Shown one piece after another: positions 1 through 8,490 of a stretch of 64,000 bases of DNA. A program made the position numbers and the translations under genes. The stretch is from NCBI GenBank assembly GCA_036644995.1, contig JAVXOZ010000005.1, positions 1 through 64,000 of the forward strand, in the 5' to 3' direction. The first letter of the stretch is position 1, and every line of letters starts with the position of its first letter. Under the pieces are notes generated by a model that had not been told where the DNA came from, made no database searches, and saw only the letters and a list, made by a program, of their open reading frames with translations. The stretch is from Cryptoclostridium sp036644995 (GTDB lineage: Bacteria > Bacillota > Dehalobacteriia > UBA7702).

Positions 1-144
1 CGGGGTTAACGGGGTTAACGGGGTTAACGGGGTTAACGGGGTTAACGGGGTTAACGGGGTTAACTCAATTAACAGAATTAACTCGATTAACAGAATTAAC
101 TCGATTAACAGAATTAACTCGATTAACAGGTTTAACGCAATTAA
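1..144. repeat. 9-bp tandem array, G-rich half then degenerate half
   Basis: Sixteen consecutive 9-bp units run from the left window edge to the nadE stop. The first seven are perfect copies of CGGGGTTAA (1-63). The rest are variants such as CTCGATTAA and CAGAATTAA that alternate as an 18-bp higher-order unit. Seven GGGG runs spaced by TTAAC (first at 2-5, last at 56-59) form a canonical G-quadruplex pattern on the + strand, which is the template strand for nadE. The nadE stop codon lies inside the last unit (136-144). The array may continue beyond the window. Confidence 0.95.
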
Positions 145-881
145 CGCACAGTGGGTGGTAATTTACGTTTGTGATCCGAAGTTAAATGCAGTTTTTCAAT
201 GATTTCTCTTTTTTCATCGCTTATAATTTCGCCATTCAAATAATTATCTATGGTGTTGTAATCCACACCCATTTCTTCTTCATCGGTTTGGCTGGTGAAA
301 AACCCTGCACTTGGTGGCTTATTAATAATATCTTGGGGCACACCAAGGTAAGCACCCATCTCAAAAACTTCTGATTTTGTAAGATGTGCCAAAGGTAAAA
401 TATCCACGCCGCCATCACCATATTTGGTAAAATACCCTGTGTAAGCCTCTGCCATATTATCGGTGCCCACCACCAAATAATTTAAAGTATTGCCAATATC
501 ATAAAGTGCAGCCATGCGTAATCTGGCACCTAAATTACCCATTACAGTATTTTTTGCCCGTGTTTCCGTATTTAAAGTTGTAAATCGAGAAAGAGCGGTG
601 TTAATATCCGAAAATAAATTTTCACGATAATCCGTTAAATCCACCTCAATACAAGGCATTTTACAGGCTTTTGCCGATTCCATACCGTGGCGTCTATCCA
701 CATTTAAGTTACCCGCAGGCAAAATAACACCCAATGAATTTTTGGGATTTGCCAACATCAATAATTGAGCCACCAAAGCAGAATCAATACCACCTGACAA
801 ACCCAGCACAAAACCTTTTTGCCCAGACTCTTTTAACTGCATATTTAACCATTTTACAATCTCGTCAACTTTTTCTTTCAT
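141..881 (-). CDS. nadE: NH3-dependent NAD(+) synthetase
   Basis: Catalyses the ATP-dependent amidation of deamido-NAD to NAD, the last step of NAD synthesis, in the cytoplasm. The 246-residue protein has the PP-loop ATP-pyrophosphatase signature LSGGIDSALVA near residues 28-38 and the conserved SAGFFTSQTDEEEMG segment near residue 190. It lacks the glutaminase domain, so it is the short ammonia-using form; its length is slightly under the usual 250-275. It is the last gene of a leftward group DUF3842-cooT-UPF0280-nadE, 14 bp after UPF0280. The stop codon is embedded in the 9-bp tandem array. The assignment is firm from motifs. Confidence 0.93.
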   Translation of the reverse strand: MKEKVDEIVKWLNMQLKESGQKGFVLGLSGGIDSALVAQLLMLANPKNSLGVILPAGNLNVDRRHGMESAKACKMPCIEVDLTDYRENLFSDINTALSRFTTLNTETRAKNTVMGNLGARLRMAALYDIGNTLNYLVVGTDNMAEAYTGYFTKYGDGGVDILPLAHLTKSEVFEMGAYLGVPQDIINKPPSAGFFTSQTDEEEMGVDYNTIDNYLNGEIISDEKREIIEKLHLTSDHKRKLPPTVR

Positions 882-895
882 TTTTTCCCCACCTT

Positions 896-1603
896 TTATT
901 CTTCCGCTTTATTTTCCGTTTTATTTAAAACAATGGGGGATATATCACCCCATGAACCGGTATTTTCATTATATAAAAAAGCACCGCCTCTTAAACATTT
1001 CAAAGGTCTGAGAATATCGGCTATTTCAGCAAAAGAACTGCCTGCTTTCATCTCAATATCGCTACGGGCTGTTGCAATATCGCTGTACAAAGCGGTATTG
1101 GAAAGTGAAACAGTGTTTTTACCAAAAGTAATACCCCAAAATCCCCGTGAAATTTTAATGCCCCAAGGTAAAGGGTTGGCAAAGTTGGGGAAAATAGGTA
1201 ATATCCTTTTTTTATGACTATGAAAGGCTAAGGAATTACCGCATTGCACCATAACATCTCTGCCCATATCCCCTATTGCTTCCAAAGCTAAATCTGCGAA
1301 AATGCCGTTATAGCCACAAATAGGCCCCATACCCAAAGCTTTGGCACTTTCGGATAAATCCGTAATTATTTGGGGTTCTGTGCCTTTTAAGGCTATGGGT
1401 TCTGTGGCATATTGAATATCAGGACGTTTTAACATAAATTCATTAAATTCTTTTTTTATGCCATATAAACTAAAATAAAGCTCCTCTTTCACCTTATTTA
1501 ATTCACTGGCAGCATCTATAAAGATATGAAAAGTTAAATCAATTATTGTTAATTTCACATAGGATAAATCTCCGTTAAATTCTTCAAAATCAATATATTC
1601 CAT
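896..1603 (-). CDS. UPF0280 family (ApbE-like) protein
   Basis: A 235-residue cytoplasmic protein resembling UPF0280, a family distantly related to the FAD:protein FMN transferase ApbE; its own reaction is not established. Visible family features are the central glycine-rich segment GMGPICGYNGIFADLALEAI (about 90-110), which corresponds to the usual GPMA..AGAIAD motif, and a following conserved region with GRDVMVQCGNS. It starts 2 bp after the cooT-like gene, so the two are almost certainly co-transcribed and probably translationally coupled. In other Clostridia this gene is often seen beside CooT and DUF3842 genes, which suggests a shared metal or redox role. That role is inference. Confidence 0.75.
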   Translation of the reverse strand: MEYIDFEEFNGDLSYVKLTIIDLTFHIFIDAASELNKVKEELYFSLYGIKKEFNEFMLKRPDIQYATEPIALKGTEPQIITDLSESAKALGMGPICGYNGIFADLALEAIGDMGRDVMVQCGNSLAFHSHKKRILPIFPNFANPLPWGIKISRGFWGITFGKNTVSLSNTALYSDIATARSDIEMKAGSSFAEIADILRPLKCLRGGAFLYNENTGSWGDISPIVLNKTENKAEE

Positions 1604-1605
1604 AA

Positions 1606-1827
1606 TCAGTCACGCTCTAAAATAATTTTATGTTCCACCAATGCCATTTCAGCTATGTGGGCTTTTACAATTTTCCGTTGGCCAAAAATGCTTTCTAAAA
1701 TTACATTTTCGCCCTGAGGTATAACTTTATCCACAGCTTCCATTAATAAGGCTTCCATATTCTCGCTATTTCCGCTGTTTTCGCCGTTATTAGCTGTTTC
1801 TCTCAGATATACGTTAGCTTCACACAT
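1606..1827 (-). CDS. cooT: CooT family nickel-binding protein
   Basis: A 73-residue protein that begins MCEANVYL. The second-position cysteine and this N-terminus are typical of the CooT family, where Cys2 takes part in Ni(II) binding; CooT was described as an accessory protein of carbon monoxide dehydrogenase maturation. A short NGENSGNSEN insert (about 14-23) separates the start from the conserved C-terminal half, which ends VEHKIILERD. The gene sits between DUF3842 (gap 2 bp) and UPF0280 (gap 2 bp). No CO dehydrogenase gene is visible in the window, so the nickel client is unknown. The family call is good; the function here is inference. Confidence 0.8.
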   Translation of the reverse strand: MCEANVYLRETANNGENSGNSENMEALLMEAVDKVIPQGENVILESIFGQRKIVKAHIAEMALVEHKIILERD

Positions 1828-1829
1828 AA

Positions 1830-2243
1830 TTATTCTCCTTCATAATTTTTTACTAATTGCACCAATTTATCTATTTGATGCGGTAAAGGCTCTTTTAAAA
1901 CCCCAACTATCTCTATGGCATTGCGATTTACCGGTAATAAAAATTTTCTGGCATCTGCACTGCCTATTGCCACGGCAATTTTTGGTGTTACTTCACCTAA
2001 CATACTGTTGGCAACTAAAATTGAAACAACCCCAACAACCACATCTACATTTTCCACCATGTGCACAATGGCATTTTCCCCGGTAGCACCTTCATTTGCC
2101 CCTGCTTTTAACATAGCCGCCGTTGCCAAAGCATTGGTGCCCAAGGCTATTATTTCCGTATCTTCTGCCACAAAGCGGCGTAATTTTTCGGTTATATGTT
2201 TGCCTATGCCACCGCCTTGGCCATCGATTACCGCTATTTTCAT
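1830..2243 (-). CDS. DUF3842 family protein
   Basis: A 137-residue protein that opens with a Rossmann-like glycine-rich loop, VIDGQGGGIGKHI (4-16), typical of DUF3842. Later segments (ALGTNALATAAMLKAGAN, VVGVVSILVANSMLGE) are also family-like. No enzymatic activity is known to me for the family; the loop suggests nucleotide binding. It is the first gene of the leftward operon with cooT, UPF0280 and nadE, and its ATG follows a GGGGG ribosome site. The persistent pairing with CooT in Clostridia hints at a joint nickel or cofactor function, which is inference. Confidence 0.75.
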   Translation of the reverse strand: MKIAVIDGQGGGIGKHITEKLRRFVAEDTEIIALGTNALATAAMLKAGANEGATGENAIVHMVENVDVVVGVVSILVANSMLGEVTPKIAVAIGSADARKFLLPVNRNAIEIVGVLKEPLPHQIDKLVQLVKNYEGE

Positions 2244-2267
2244 AAGTTACCCCCAAAATTAAAAAAT

Positions 2268-2273
2268 ATTATA
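2268..2273 (-). promoter_or_regulatory. candidate -10 box for the DUF3842-cooT-UPF0280-nadE operon
   Basis: A perfect TATAAT on the minus strand ends 24 bp before the DUF3842 start codon. The -35 region 17 bp upstream is poor (TATATG), so the call rests on the -10 box and its position. Confidence 0.4.
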
Positions 2274-2346
2274 CATCTACATTAAATCTACATATAAATT
2301 TTATAATAATTTTACCATATTTAACGAAAATTAACAAGGTTAGACT

Positions 2347-2374
2347 ATTCATTCTCAATGAATTATGATATAAT
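2347..2374 (+). promoter_or_regulatory. extended -10 promoter and inverted repeat upstream of ponA
   Basis: TGATATAAT at 2366-2374 is a textbook extended -10 box on the + strand, 64 bp before the ponA ATG. Immediately upstream lies a perfect inverted repeat, ATTCATT-CTC-AATGAAT (2347-2363), covering the -35 region. This arrangement would suit a repressor or activator site; no regulator is identified. Confidence 0.45.
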
Positions 2375-2437
2375 AATGTAAATTGTTATGTTTAATTTTA
2401 TAAATATTTACATAAATCATAATTTTCGGAGGTTAGA

Positions 2438-4735
2438 ATGTCTGAGAAACCCAGAAAACAGGTAAAATCCCAAAAACCTAAGAACAAAAAGAAAAAAAAG
2501 GGCTCAATAGGTAAAAAAATTGCTCTTGTATTGGTTTTGCTTTTTCTTTCTATAATTTTAATAGGCGGTGCTGCAGCTGCCTATTTGGTAATGAAAAATT
2601 ATAACGATTTACCGGCGTGGACTGAAATTGAGCAAGAAGGCAAAAGCCAAGTTTACGATCGCAATGGCGAATTTATAGTGGAAATCCACGGCAAAGAAAA
2701 CCGTGATGTGGTGGAATACAGCGCCTTTCCCAAATATCTTATAGATGCCACCGTAGCCACAGAAGATACCCGTTTTTACAAGCACAAAGGTGTGGACTTT
2801 ATCCGTATAGGCGGTGCCTTGGTGGCTGACCTAAAAAGCGGCTCAAAATCTCAAGGTGGTTCCACCATTACCATGCAGCTGGCAAGAAATGCTATTTTAA
2901 ACGATTCTAAAAAGAAAATTGATAGAAAAATTCAAGAAACACTCATTGCTATGCAAATAGAAAAAACCTATACCAAAGATGAAATTATGACTTTTTACCT
3001 CAATGAAGTCTTTTTCGGTCAAAGCGTATATGGGGTTGAAGCTGCAGCTCAACACTATTTTTCCAAGAGTATTTCCGATTGCTCTTTAAGCCAATGTGCC
3101 ATGCTGGTGGGTATGTTACCATCACCCAATACCTATGCACCGGATAAAAATATGGATAAGGCAATTTCCGTACGAAACCAAGTTTTGAAAAATATGGTAA
3201 AAAATAAATCCTTAGATCAAGCAACGGCGGATGCTGCTTCTCAAGAGGAAATAGTTTTGCAAATCAAGGAAAGTCCTTCCAGTATTGATGGTTACGATTG
3301 GTTAACTGATTATTCAATTTCCGAAGCCTCAAGTATTTTAAGTGATATGGGCTATGCCAACGGCAAGGTATTTACAGGGGGTTTTAAAATTTATACCACC
3401 CGTGACCCTGCCACCCAACAAGCCTGTGCAGACACATATGCCAACAAAAATATGTTCCCCCGTGGGGTAGGCAAAGACCTTTTACAAAGTGCTGCGGTAT
3501 TTGTGGATCCCAACACCGGTGAAATCTGGGGTTTGCAAGGTGGCAGAGAATATAAACAAAGATTTGAGTTAAACCGTGCCACGGATATGCAACGGCAGCC
3601 GGGTTCCATTATCAAGCCCATTGCGGTTTATGGCCCTGCTTTAGATGAGGGCTATTCACCCAATTATAAAATTTTGGATGCTCCCTTTAAAGTAGGTAGT
3701 TACAGCCCCAAAAATTACGATGGCTCCTACCGTGGTTTAATAAATATGACCACAGCTTTGAAATATTCCGTAAACGTAGCTGCGGTGCGTTTACTTAATG
3801 AAGTTGGGGTGGAAACAGGCTGGAATTTTGCCACCAAATGCGGTTTGCCTTTAGTTGAAGAGGATAAGGGCTTGGCACTTTCCTTAGGTGGTATTACCAA
3901 TGGTGTTTCCCCGCTGAATTTGGCAACTGCCTATTCCTGCTTTGCCAATGGCGGCTACTATATTCCCCCAACCTCTATATTGAAAATTACCGATAAATAC
4001 GATAATGTAATTTATGAGCACGTACCTGAAAAAACACAGGTTATGAGCCCTGATACTGCCTATTCTATGAATACTATGTTAAAAGCCACTATCCAAAGCG
4101 GTACCGGTAGAAAAGGTAATATCGGCAGACCCGCATCGGGTAAAACCGGCACCACCCAGTTGCCTGCATCTTTTGGCAACAGAAAAGGTAATAAAGACTC
4201 TTGGTGGGCAGGGTATACCCCGGATATGGTGGGGATTTGCTGGATGGGCTTTGATAAAGATTTAAGCGAAGATGGCAGCACCAAACAATATATGGTTAAT
4301 GTTTTCGGTGGTGAATATCCTGTAAGAGTTTGGAAAAACATCATTACAAAAGCCTTGGCAGATGTGCCTGAACGTGATTGGGAAAAACCAGATGGCTATA
4401 CAACAAAGGTGGACACCAGTTCTCAGGAAGTAAAGGTTGAAGAAGAAAAAGAAGAGGAAAAGGTAGAGGTAGAGGAGCCGGTAGTTCCGGAACCTGAAAA
4501 ACCCGTAGAACCTGTTACACCACCTAAAGAACCTGAAAAACCTGTTACACCACCTACGGAACCTGAAAAACCTGTAACACCACCTACGGAACCTGTGCCG
4601 GTACCCCAACCCAATGCGGTGCCCAATAGCTTATCTCAGGTTGCCTTTAACCAAAATAAACCTGTAAATACCATGTCTGAAGCTGAGTTTTATAATTTTC
4701 TCGCAATGATAAATGAGCTTATGCGTGCAAGTTAA
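2438..4735 (+). CDS. ponA: class A penicillin-binding protein (transglycosylase/transpeptidase)
   Basis: A bifunctional peptidoglycan synthase that polymerises lipid II and cross-links stem peptides outside the membrane. The 765-residue protein has a Lys-rich cytoplasmic tail (1-27), one membrane anchor (28-51), a GT51 domain with EDTRFYKHKG near 109-118 (catalytic Glu) and GGSTITMQLARN, then a transpeptidase domain with SIIK near 390 (nucleophile Ser), SVN near 443 and KTGTT near 568. The C-terminus carries an acidic stretch and a 30-bp in-frame repeat giving TEPEKPVTPP units, probably a wall-spanning or flexible tail. The ATG is preceded by GGAGG at a good distance. It is a single gene transcribed away from the nadE operon. 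Confidence 0.93.
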   Translation: MSEKPRKQVKSQKPKNKKKKKGSIGKKIALVLVLLFLSIILIGGAAAAYLVMKNYNDLPAWTEIEQEGKSQVYDRNGEFIVEIHGKENRDVVEYSAFPKYLIDATVATEDTRFYKHKGVDFIRIGGALVADLKSGSKSQGGSTITMQLARNAILNDSKKKIDRKIQETLIAMQIEKTYTKDEIMTFYLNEVFFGQSVYGVEAAAQHYFSKSISDCSLSQCAMLVGMLPSPNTYAPDKNMDKAISVRNQVLKNMVKNKSLDQATADAASQEEIVLQIKESPSSIDGYDWLTDYSISEASSILSDMGYANGKVFTGGFKIYTTRDPATQQACADTYANKNMFPRGVGKDLLQSAAVFVDPNTGEIWGLQGGREYKQRFELNRATDMQRQPGSIIKPIAVYGPALDEGYSPNYKILDAPFKVGSYSPKNYDGSYRGLINMTTALKYSVNVAAVRLLNEVGVETGWNFATKCGLPLVEEDKGLALSLGGITNGVSPLNLATAYSCFANGGYYIPPTSILKITDKYDNVIYEHVPEKTQVMSPDTAYSMNTMLKATIQSGTGRKGNIGRPASGKTGTTQLPASFGNRKGNKDSWWAGYTPDMVGICWMGFDKDLSEDGSTKQYMVNVFGGEYPVRVWKNIITKALADVPERDWEKPDGYTTKVDTSSQEVKVEEEKEEEKVEVEEPVVPEPEKPVEPVTPPKEPEKPVTPPTEPEKPVTPPTEPVPVPQPNAVPNSLSQVAFNQNKPVNTMSEAEFYNFLAMINELMRAS

Positions 4736-5262
4736 TATAAAAAAATAAACTGGATTTTTTAGAAATTTAGTTTATCAGTTCAAAATGCCTGGGCGTAAAG
4801 TGTGAAAAATCACTGTGCGAACAGGTGTTTTGTATTTTAGGAATTTAACGCAGATGTTGTGCTTTTGTGTATTGAGAATTTAATGCAGATGTTGGGCGTT
4901 TGTGTTTTAAAAACTTAATACAGATATTGAGCTTTTGATTCTTGATTCTTAAAGAATTTAATACCAACCTTGGTTTTTGGGATATGGGATACTGGCTTTA
5001 AATTTTATAGATTTTAATTTATTAGATTTGGATTTTGGCTTCCTGTTTATCTAAAATTACCCATATTGAAGATTTGCTTTTCTACATAACAAATGCAGTT
5101 TTAATTTAATAAATCCCGTTAGGAATTTTGCTTTTACTTAGGCTTTTGGCTTTTAGATTGCAGATTTTACTTTGGATTTTGGATTTTGTTTTCCTATTCC
5201 GTCTTTTAAATTTCCAATCCCAAATAACTACCCTAAGGCAATAATTTTACAAGGAGAAACCC
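4736..5262. repeat. 527-bp intergenic region with degenerate 35-bp tandem units
   Basis: No gene is seen here. From about 4841 to 4945 three imperfect copies of a 35-bp unit (beginning GAATTTAACGCAGATGTTG) follow each other. Further right the sequence is rich in short TTTGGATTTTGG-like runs. A weak hairpin with CCTG/CAGG arms at 4788-4825 followed by T-rich sequence might terminate ponA, but the stem is poor. Confidence 0.65.
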
Positions 5263-6513
5263 ATGGATTATACCAAAATTAATAAAAATAAGCTTATTTC
5301 CTACTTCCAAAGCGGTATTAAAAACCCCGCTGAAAGAAAAATTGGCATGGAGATTGAACACCTTATTACCAATGAAATTACAAAAAAAACTTTAAGCTAT
5401 TACGGTGCTTGGGGCATTGAAAATATCTTAGGGGAATTAGCAAATAAATATAAAAAAACCACCTATTCCCAAGGCCATTTAATAGGATTATGGCGGGAAA
5501 AAATGGCTGTTACTTTGGAGCCCGGTGGTCAATTTGAAACCTCGGTGGGCACTTGCCACAGCATTGGGGAGCTGAAAAATGAATATAAAAATGCCATGGC
5601 TGAATTAACACCGATTTTAGAAAAATATGGGGCAAAAATCACAACTTTAGGCTATCACCCCAAAACTAAAATTGAAGATGTGCAGATAATCCCCAAAAAA
5701 CGTTATGAATTTATGGCAAAATATTTCAAAAACACAGGTAGCCACGGTGCAAATATGATGTGCGGCACTGCCTCAACTCAAATTTCCTTGGACTACACCT
5801 CAGAAGGGGATTTTGCCAAAATATTTCACATTGCCAATGGTCTTTCGCCGCTGTTTTCCCTTTTAACCGATAACACCCCAATTTTTGAAGGTGAAATTTT
5901 TAATGGCAATATTCCCAGAACCATGGTGTGGAACAATGTGGATGCTAACCGCTGTATGGTGGTGAAAAACGGCTTAAATAAAACATTTGCCTTTGGGGAA
6001 TATGCGGATTATATTTTGAATAACCCCTGTATTTTAACGCTAAACAACTTAGGTGAGGCGGAATTTACCGCCGATGATACTGTGGCTGAAATATATAAAA
6101 ATCAGGAGCTTAACACAAAGGATATTGAGCACATTATCTCCATGTTTTTCCCCGATGTGCGGTTAAAAACCTATGTGGAAATCCGCATGGCAGATAGCCT
6201 GCCCATAGATTACGCTTTGAGCTATGCCGCACTTTTAAAGGGCTTATTTTACAGCGATGCCAATAAGGATTACCTATATTCTTTAACCTCGGCAATCACC
6301 AATGAGGACGTGGCAAAAACTAAAATAAACATGATGGAACAGGGCTTTAATACCTCATTTTTGAATAAACCTGTGGCAGAATTTATTGATGAATTATTTA
6401 TTATGGCGGAAAAATCTTTGCCATCTGATGAGGGAATTTATTTAATGCCCCTGTGGGAATTGGCTAAAAAACAAAAAACTTTGGCAGAAATTTACAAGGA
6501 AAATTTGCGATGA
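5263..6513 (+). CDS. glutamate-cysteine ligase-like protein (GCS2 type)
   Basis: Probable ATP-dependent carboxylate-amine ligase that joins glutamate through its gamma-carboxyl to cysteine or a related amine. The 416-residue protein shows GCS2/plant-type GshA features: GMEIEHLI near 28-35, EPGGQFETSVGT near 86-97 and GSHGANMMCGTASTQISLDY near 160-180, with YVEIRMADSLP towards the C-terminus. An AAGGAG site precedes the ATG. It overlaps the next gene by ATGA, which implies coupled translation. With its ATP-grasp partner it resembles a two-step tripeptide-thiol pathway, but neither substrate is shown by the sequence. Ergothioneine- or glutathione-type roles are alternatives. Confidence 0.75.
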   Translation: MDYTKINKNKLISYFQSGIKNPAERKIGMEIEHLITNEITKKTLSYYGAWGIENILGELANKYKKTTYSQGHLIGLWREKMAVTLEPGGQFETSVGTCHSIGELKNEYKNAMAELTPILEKYGAKITTLGYHPKTKIEDVQIIPKKRYEFMAKYFKNTGSHGANMMCGTASTQISLDYTSEGDFAKIFHIANGLSPLFSLLTDNTPIFEGEIFNGNIPRTMVWNNVDANRCMVVKNGLNKTFAFGEYADYILNNPCILTLNNLGEAEFTADDTVAEIYKNQELNTKDIEHIISMFFPDVRLKTYVEIRMADSLPIDYALSYAALLKGLFYSDANKDYLYSLTSAITNEDVAKTKINMMEQGFNTSFLNKPVAEFIDELFIMAEKSLPSDEGIYLMPLWELAKKQKTLAEIYKENLR

Positions 6514-7847
6514 AAAATTTATATCAAGAATACAAAAAAATAGTGCTGGAAAACCCAAAAATCACCCAAGAGAGCTACGAAAAAGCCTATAATTACATGG
6601 AAAATTCCACCGCCCGTTACCATGGCGAAGCTGTGGATTTTCTCTATATTCCCAAAATTTACACAGCTAAAGCCTTGGATTTTTTAAATGAAGTGGCAAA
6701 GACCATTTACCAAATTTTAGATAAGGTAATTAAAGAATATAAAATTAACCCTACATATAGAAAACTTTTTGGTTTCCCCGAGGAATTGGAAAAATGGCTG
6801 CTGTTACCCAGTCAATTTCCCTGCACTGTGCCGCTGTGCCGCTTAGATTTGTTTTTTAATGAAGATGATTTCAGCTTTAAATTTTGCGAATTTAACGCCG
6901 ATGGTGCCAGTGCCATGAATAAAGATAGGGAAATTTTTAACGCTGTTTCCCAAACAGCCGCCTTTAAATCCTACACTAAAACCACGGATTTACAGCCTTT
7001 TGAGCTTTTTCAAAGTTGGGTAGATGAATTTATTAACATCTACAAAACCACACCACAGCCCAAGGAAAAACCTTTTATAGCCATTGTGGATTTTTTGGAA
7101 AGCGGCACAACTGAGGAATTTAAAATTTTTCAAAAAACCTTTATAAAAAATGGCTATCCAACCAAAATTTGCGATATCCGAACTTTAAAATTTGATGGAA
7201 CAGCACTATACACCCAAGATGGTGAAAAAATTGATGCCATTTATCGCCGTGCGGTAACAGGGGAATTATTGGAAAAAGCCCAAGAAGCAAGAGCTTTTTT
7301 ACAAGGGGTAAAAGATGGTAAAGTATGCCTGATTGGGGCGTTATCCACTCAAATTATTCACAATAAAATCCTCTTTTCCGTGCTGAGAACCAAGGAAACA
7401 AAGGCTTTTCTCACCGCTGAGGAATGGGAATTTGTAAATGAGCACATACCCCTTACCTTGGTTCTTGATGATTTTGCCATGGATAATTATAATATTTTGA
7501 GTGATAAAGATAAGTGGATTATCAAACCACAAGATTTATACGGCTCACGAGGGGTTTATGCAGGGATAGACCATGATTCTGCCCAATGGCGGAATTTGGT
7601 AAAAGCCCATAAAAACCAAGGTTATTTGCTCCAAGAATATTGCACAGCTTACGTTACGGAAAATGTGGAATTTACCCCTGAAATTACATGGAGTGATTAT
7701 AACAATATTACCGGCTTATACCTATATAACGCCCAGCTAAAAGGGATATATTCCCGAGTGGGAAAAACCGGTGTTATATCTTCATTGCACCAAGGACGCA
7801 CTATGACCAGCGTTTTAGCTAAAAATAAACGAGATTTAAACCAATAA
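6510..7847 (+). CDS. ATP-grasp ligase, glutathionylspermidine-synthase-like
   Basis: A 445-residue probable ATP-grasp amide ligase. It has the FCEFNADGASAMNKDRE segment near 125-141, typical of the glutathionylspermidine synthase ATP-grasp family, where the Glu/Asn/Asp cluster contacts metal and substrate. It also has a nucleotide-binding segment WIIKPQDLYGSRGVYAG near 336-352. There is no amidase domain like that of E. coli Gss, so it should be synthetase only. The start codon overlaps the stop of the upstream GCS2-like gene, so the two products are expected to act in sequence, for example on gamma-Glu-Cys. The acceptor cannot be read from sequence. Family confidence is moderate to good. Confidence 0.7.
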   Translation: MKNLYQEYKKIVLENPKITQESYEKAYNYMENSTARYHGEAVDFLYIPKIYTAKALDFLNEVAKTIYQILDKVIKEYKINPTYRKLFGFPEELEKWLLLPSQFPCTVPLCRLDLFFNEDDFSFKFCEFNADGASAMNKDREIFNAVSQTAAFKSYTKTTDLQPFELFQSWVDEFINIYKTTPQPKEKPFIAIVDFLESGTTEEFKIFQKTFIKNGYPTKICDIRTLKFDGTALYTQDGEKIDAIYRRAVTGELLEKAQEARAFLQGVKDGKVCLIGALSTQIIHNKILFSVLRTKETKAFLTAEEWEFVNEHIPLTLVLDDFAMDNYNILSDKDKWIIKPQDLYGSRGVYAGIDHDSAQWRNLVKAHKNQGYLLQEYCTAYVTENVEFTPEITWSDYNNITGLYLYNAQLKGIYSRVGKTGVISSLHQGRTMTSVLAKNKRDLNQ

Positions 7848-8110
7848 ATCCCCAAAATTCCAGCTAAAAACTTAGCTACTTAAAACTAAATAACACCAAA
7901 TTTAGATAAATACACGGCAACCCCACTTTATCTAAAACAAGCATGGATAAAACCACGCAAACCCGACTTTAACTAAAATAAGCTTGAAAAACCACGACGA
8001 AACCCACTTTAACTAAAACAAGTTTGAATACAACCACGCAAACCCGACTTTATCTAAAACAACCCACTTTATCTAAAATAAGTTTAGATAAAACCACGGC
8101 GAACCACGGC
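7848..8110. repeat. degenerate 40-bp tandem array after the ATP-grasp gene
   Basis: Units starting CCCACTTTA or CCCGACTTT occur at about 7922, 7962, 8003, 8043 and 8063 (the last spacing is half a unit), each followed by CTAAAA-AAG and an ACCACG motif. Copies differ by several substitutions. No reading frame of note is present. Confidence 0.75.
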
Positions 8111-8152
8111 TTTAGCCAAAGGATATTTGGGTAATAAGCTAATTTAATAAAT

Positions 8153-8205
8153 AAAATCTCCTCTGATTTAGGCTTTTAAAACACTAAATTAGAGGAGATT
8201 TTTTT
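8153..8205. terminator. strong rho-independent terminator (bidirectional)
   Basis: A 19-nt arm at 8153-8171 pairs with 8184-8202 with a single G-T wobble; the loop is short and a run of T follows. The upstream arm is preceded by A residues, so it can also work on the minus strand. It probably ends the ligase pair transcript from the left and the cbiZ transcript from the right. Confidence 0.85.
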
Positions 8206-8278
8206 AATATTATTTTGTTTACAACCAAAGGCAAAATTCTCAAATATAATTTAAAATATCTTTTCAAATTAACATCAA

Positions 8279-8335
8279 GAAAGATTAAAGCATAAAACAG
8301 CATATTTTTGCCAAAAGGTGTTAAAAAACGTTTTT
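8279..8335 (+). repeat. 57-bp dispersed repeat, copy 1 (inverted partner at 13473-13529)
   Basis: These 57 bp are identical to the reverse complement of 13473-13529. The element begins GAAAGATTAAAGCAT and ends with the 12-bp palindrome AAAAACGTTTTT. Both copies lie between genes and the flanking bases differ, so this looks like a mobile or recombined element rather than gene homology. No coding capacity is evident. Confidence 0.9.
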
Positions 8336-8340
8336 ATACC

Positions 8341-8490
8341 AAGAAAAATTACTGAGAAAATTACCTAATTTTTTAATCTAAATTACTGAAAAAATTCCTA
8401 TGTTTTAATCTAAATTACTAACAAAATTAACTAAGTTTCTAATCTGAATTACTAAATAATTACCTAAGTTTCTAATCTAAATTAATAAAT
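8341..8490. repeat. degenerate 34-bp tandem units downstream of cbiZ
   Basis: About four copies of an AATTACTNA..TTACCTAAGTTTCTAATCTA-type unit of 32-34 bp run from 8347 to the end of cbiZ. AT content is very high and no gene is visible. Confidence 0.75.
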
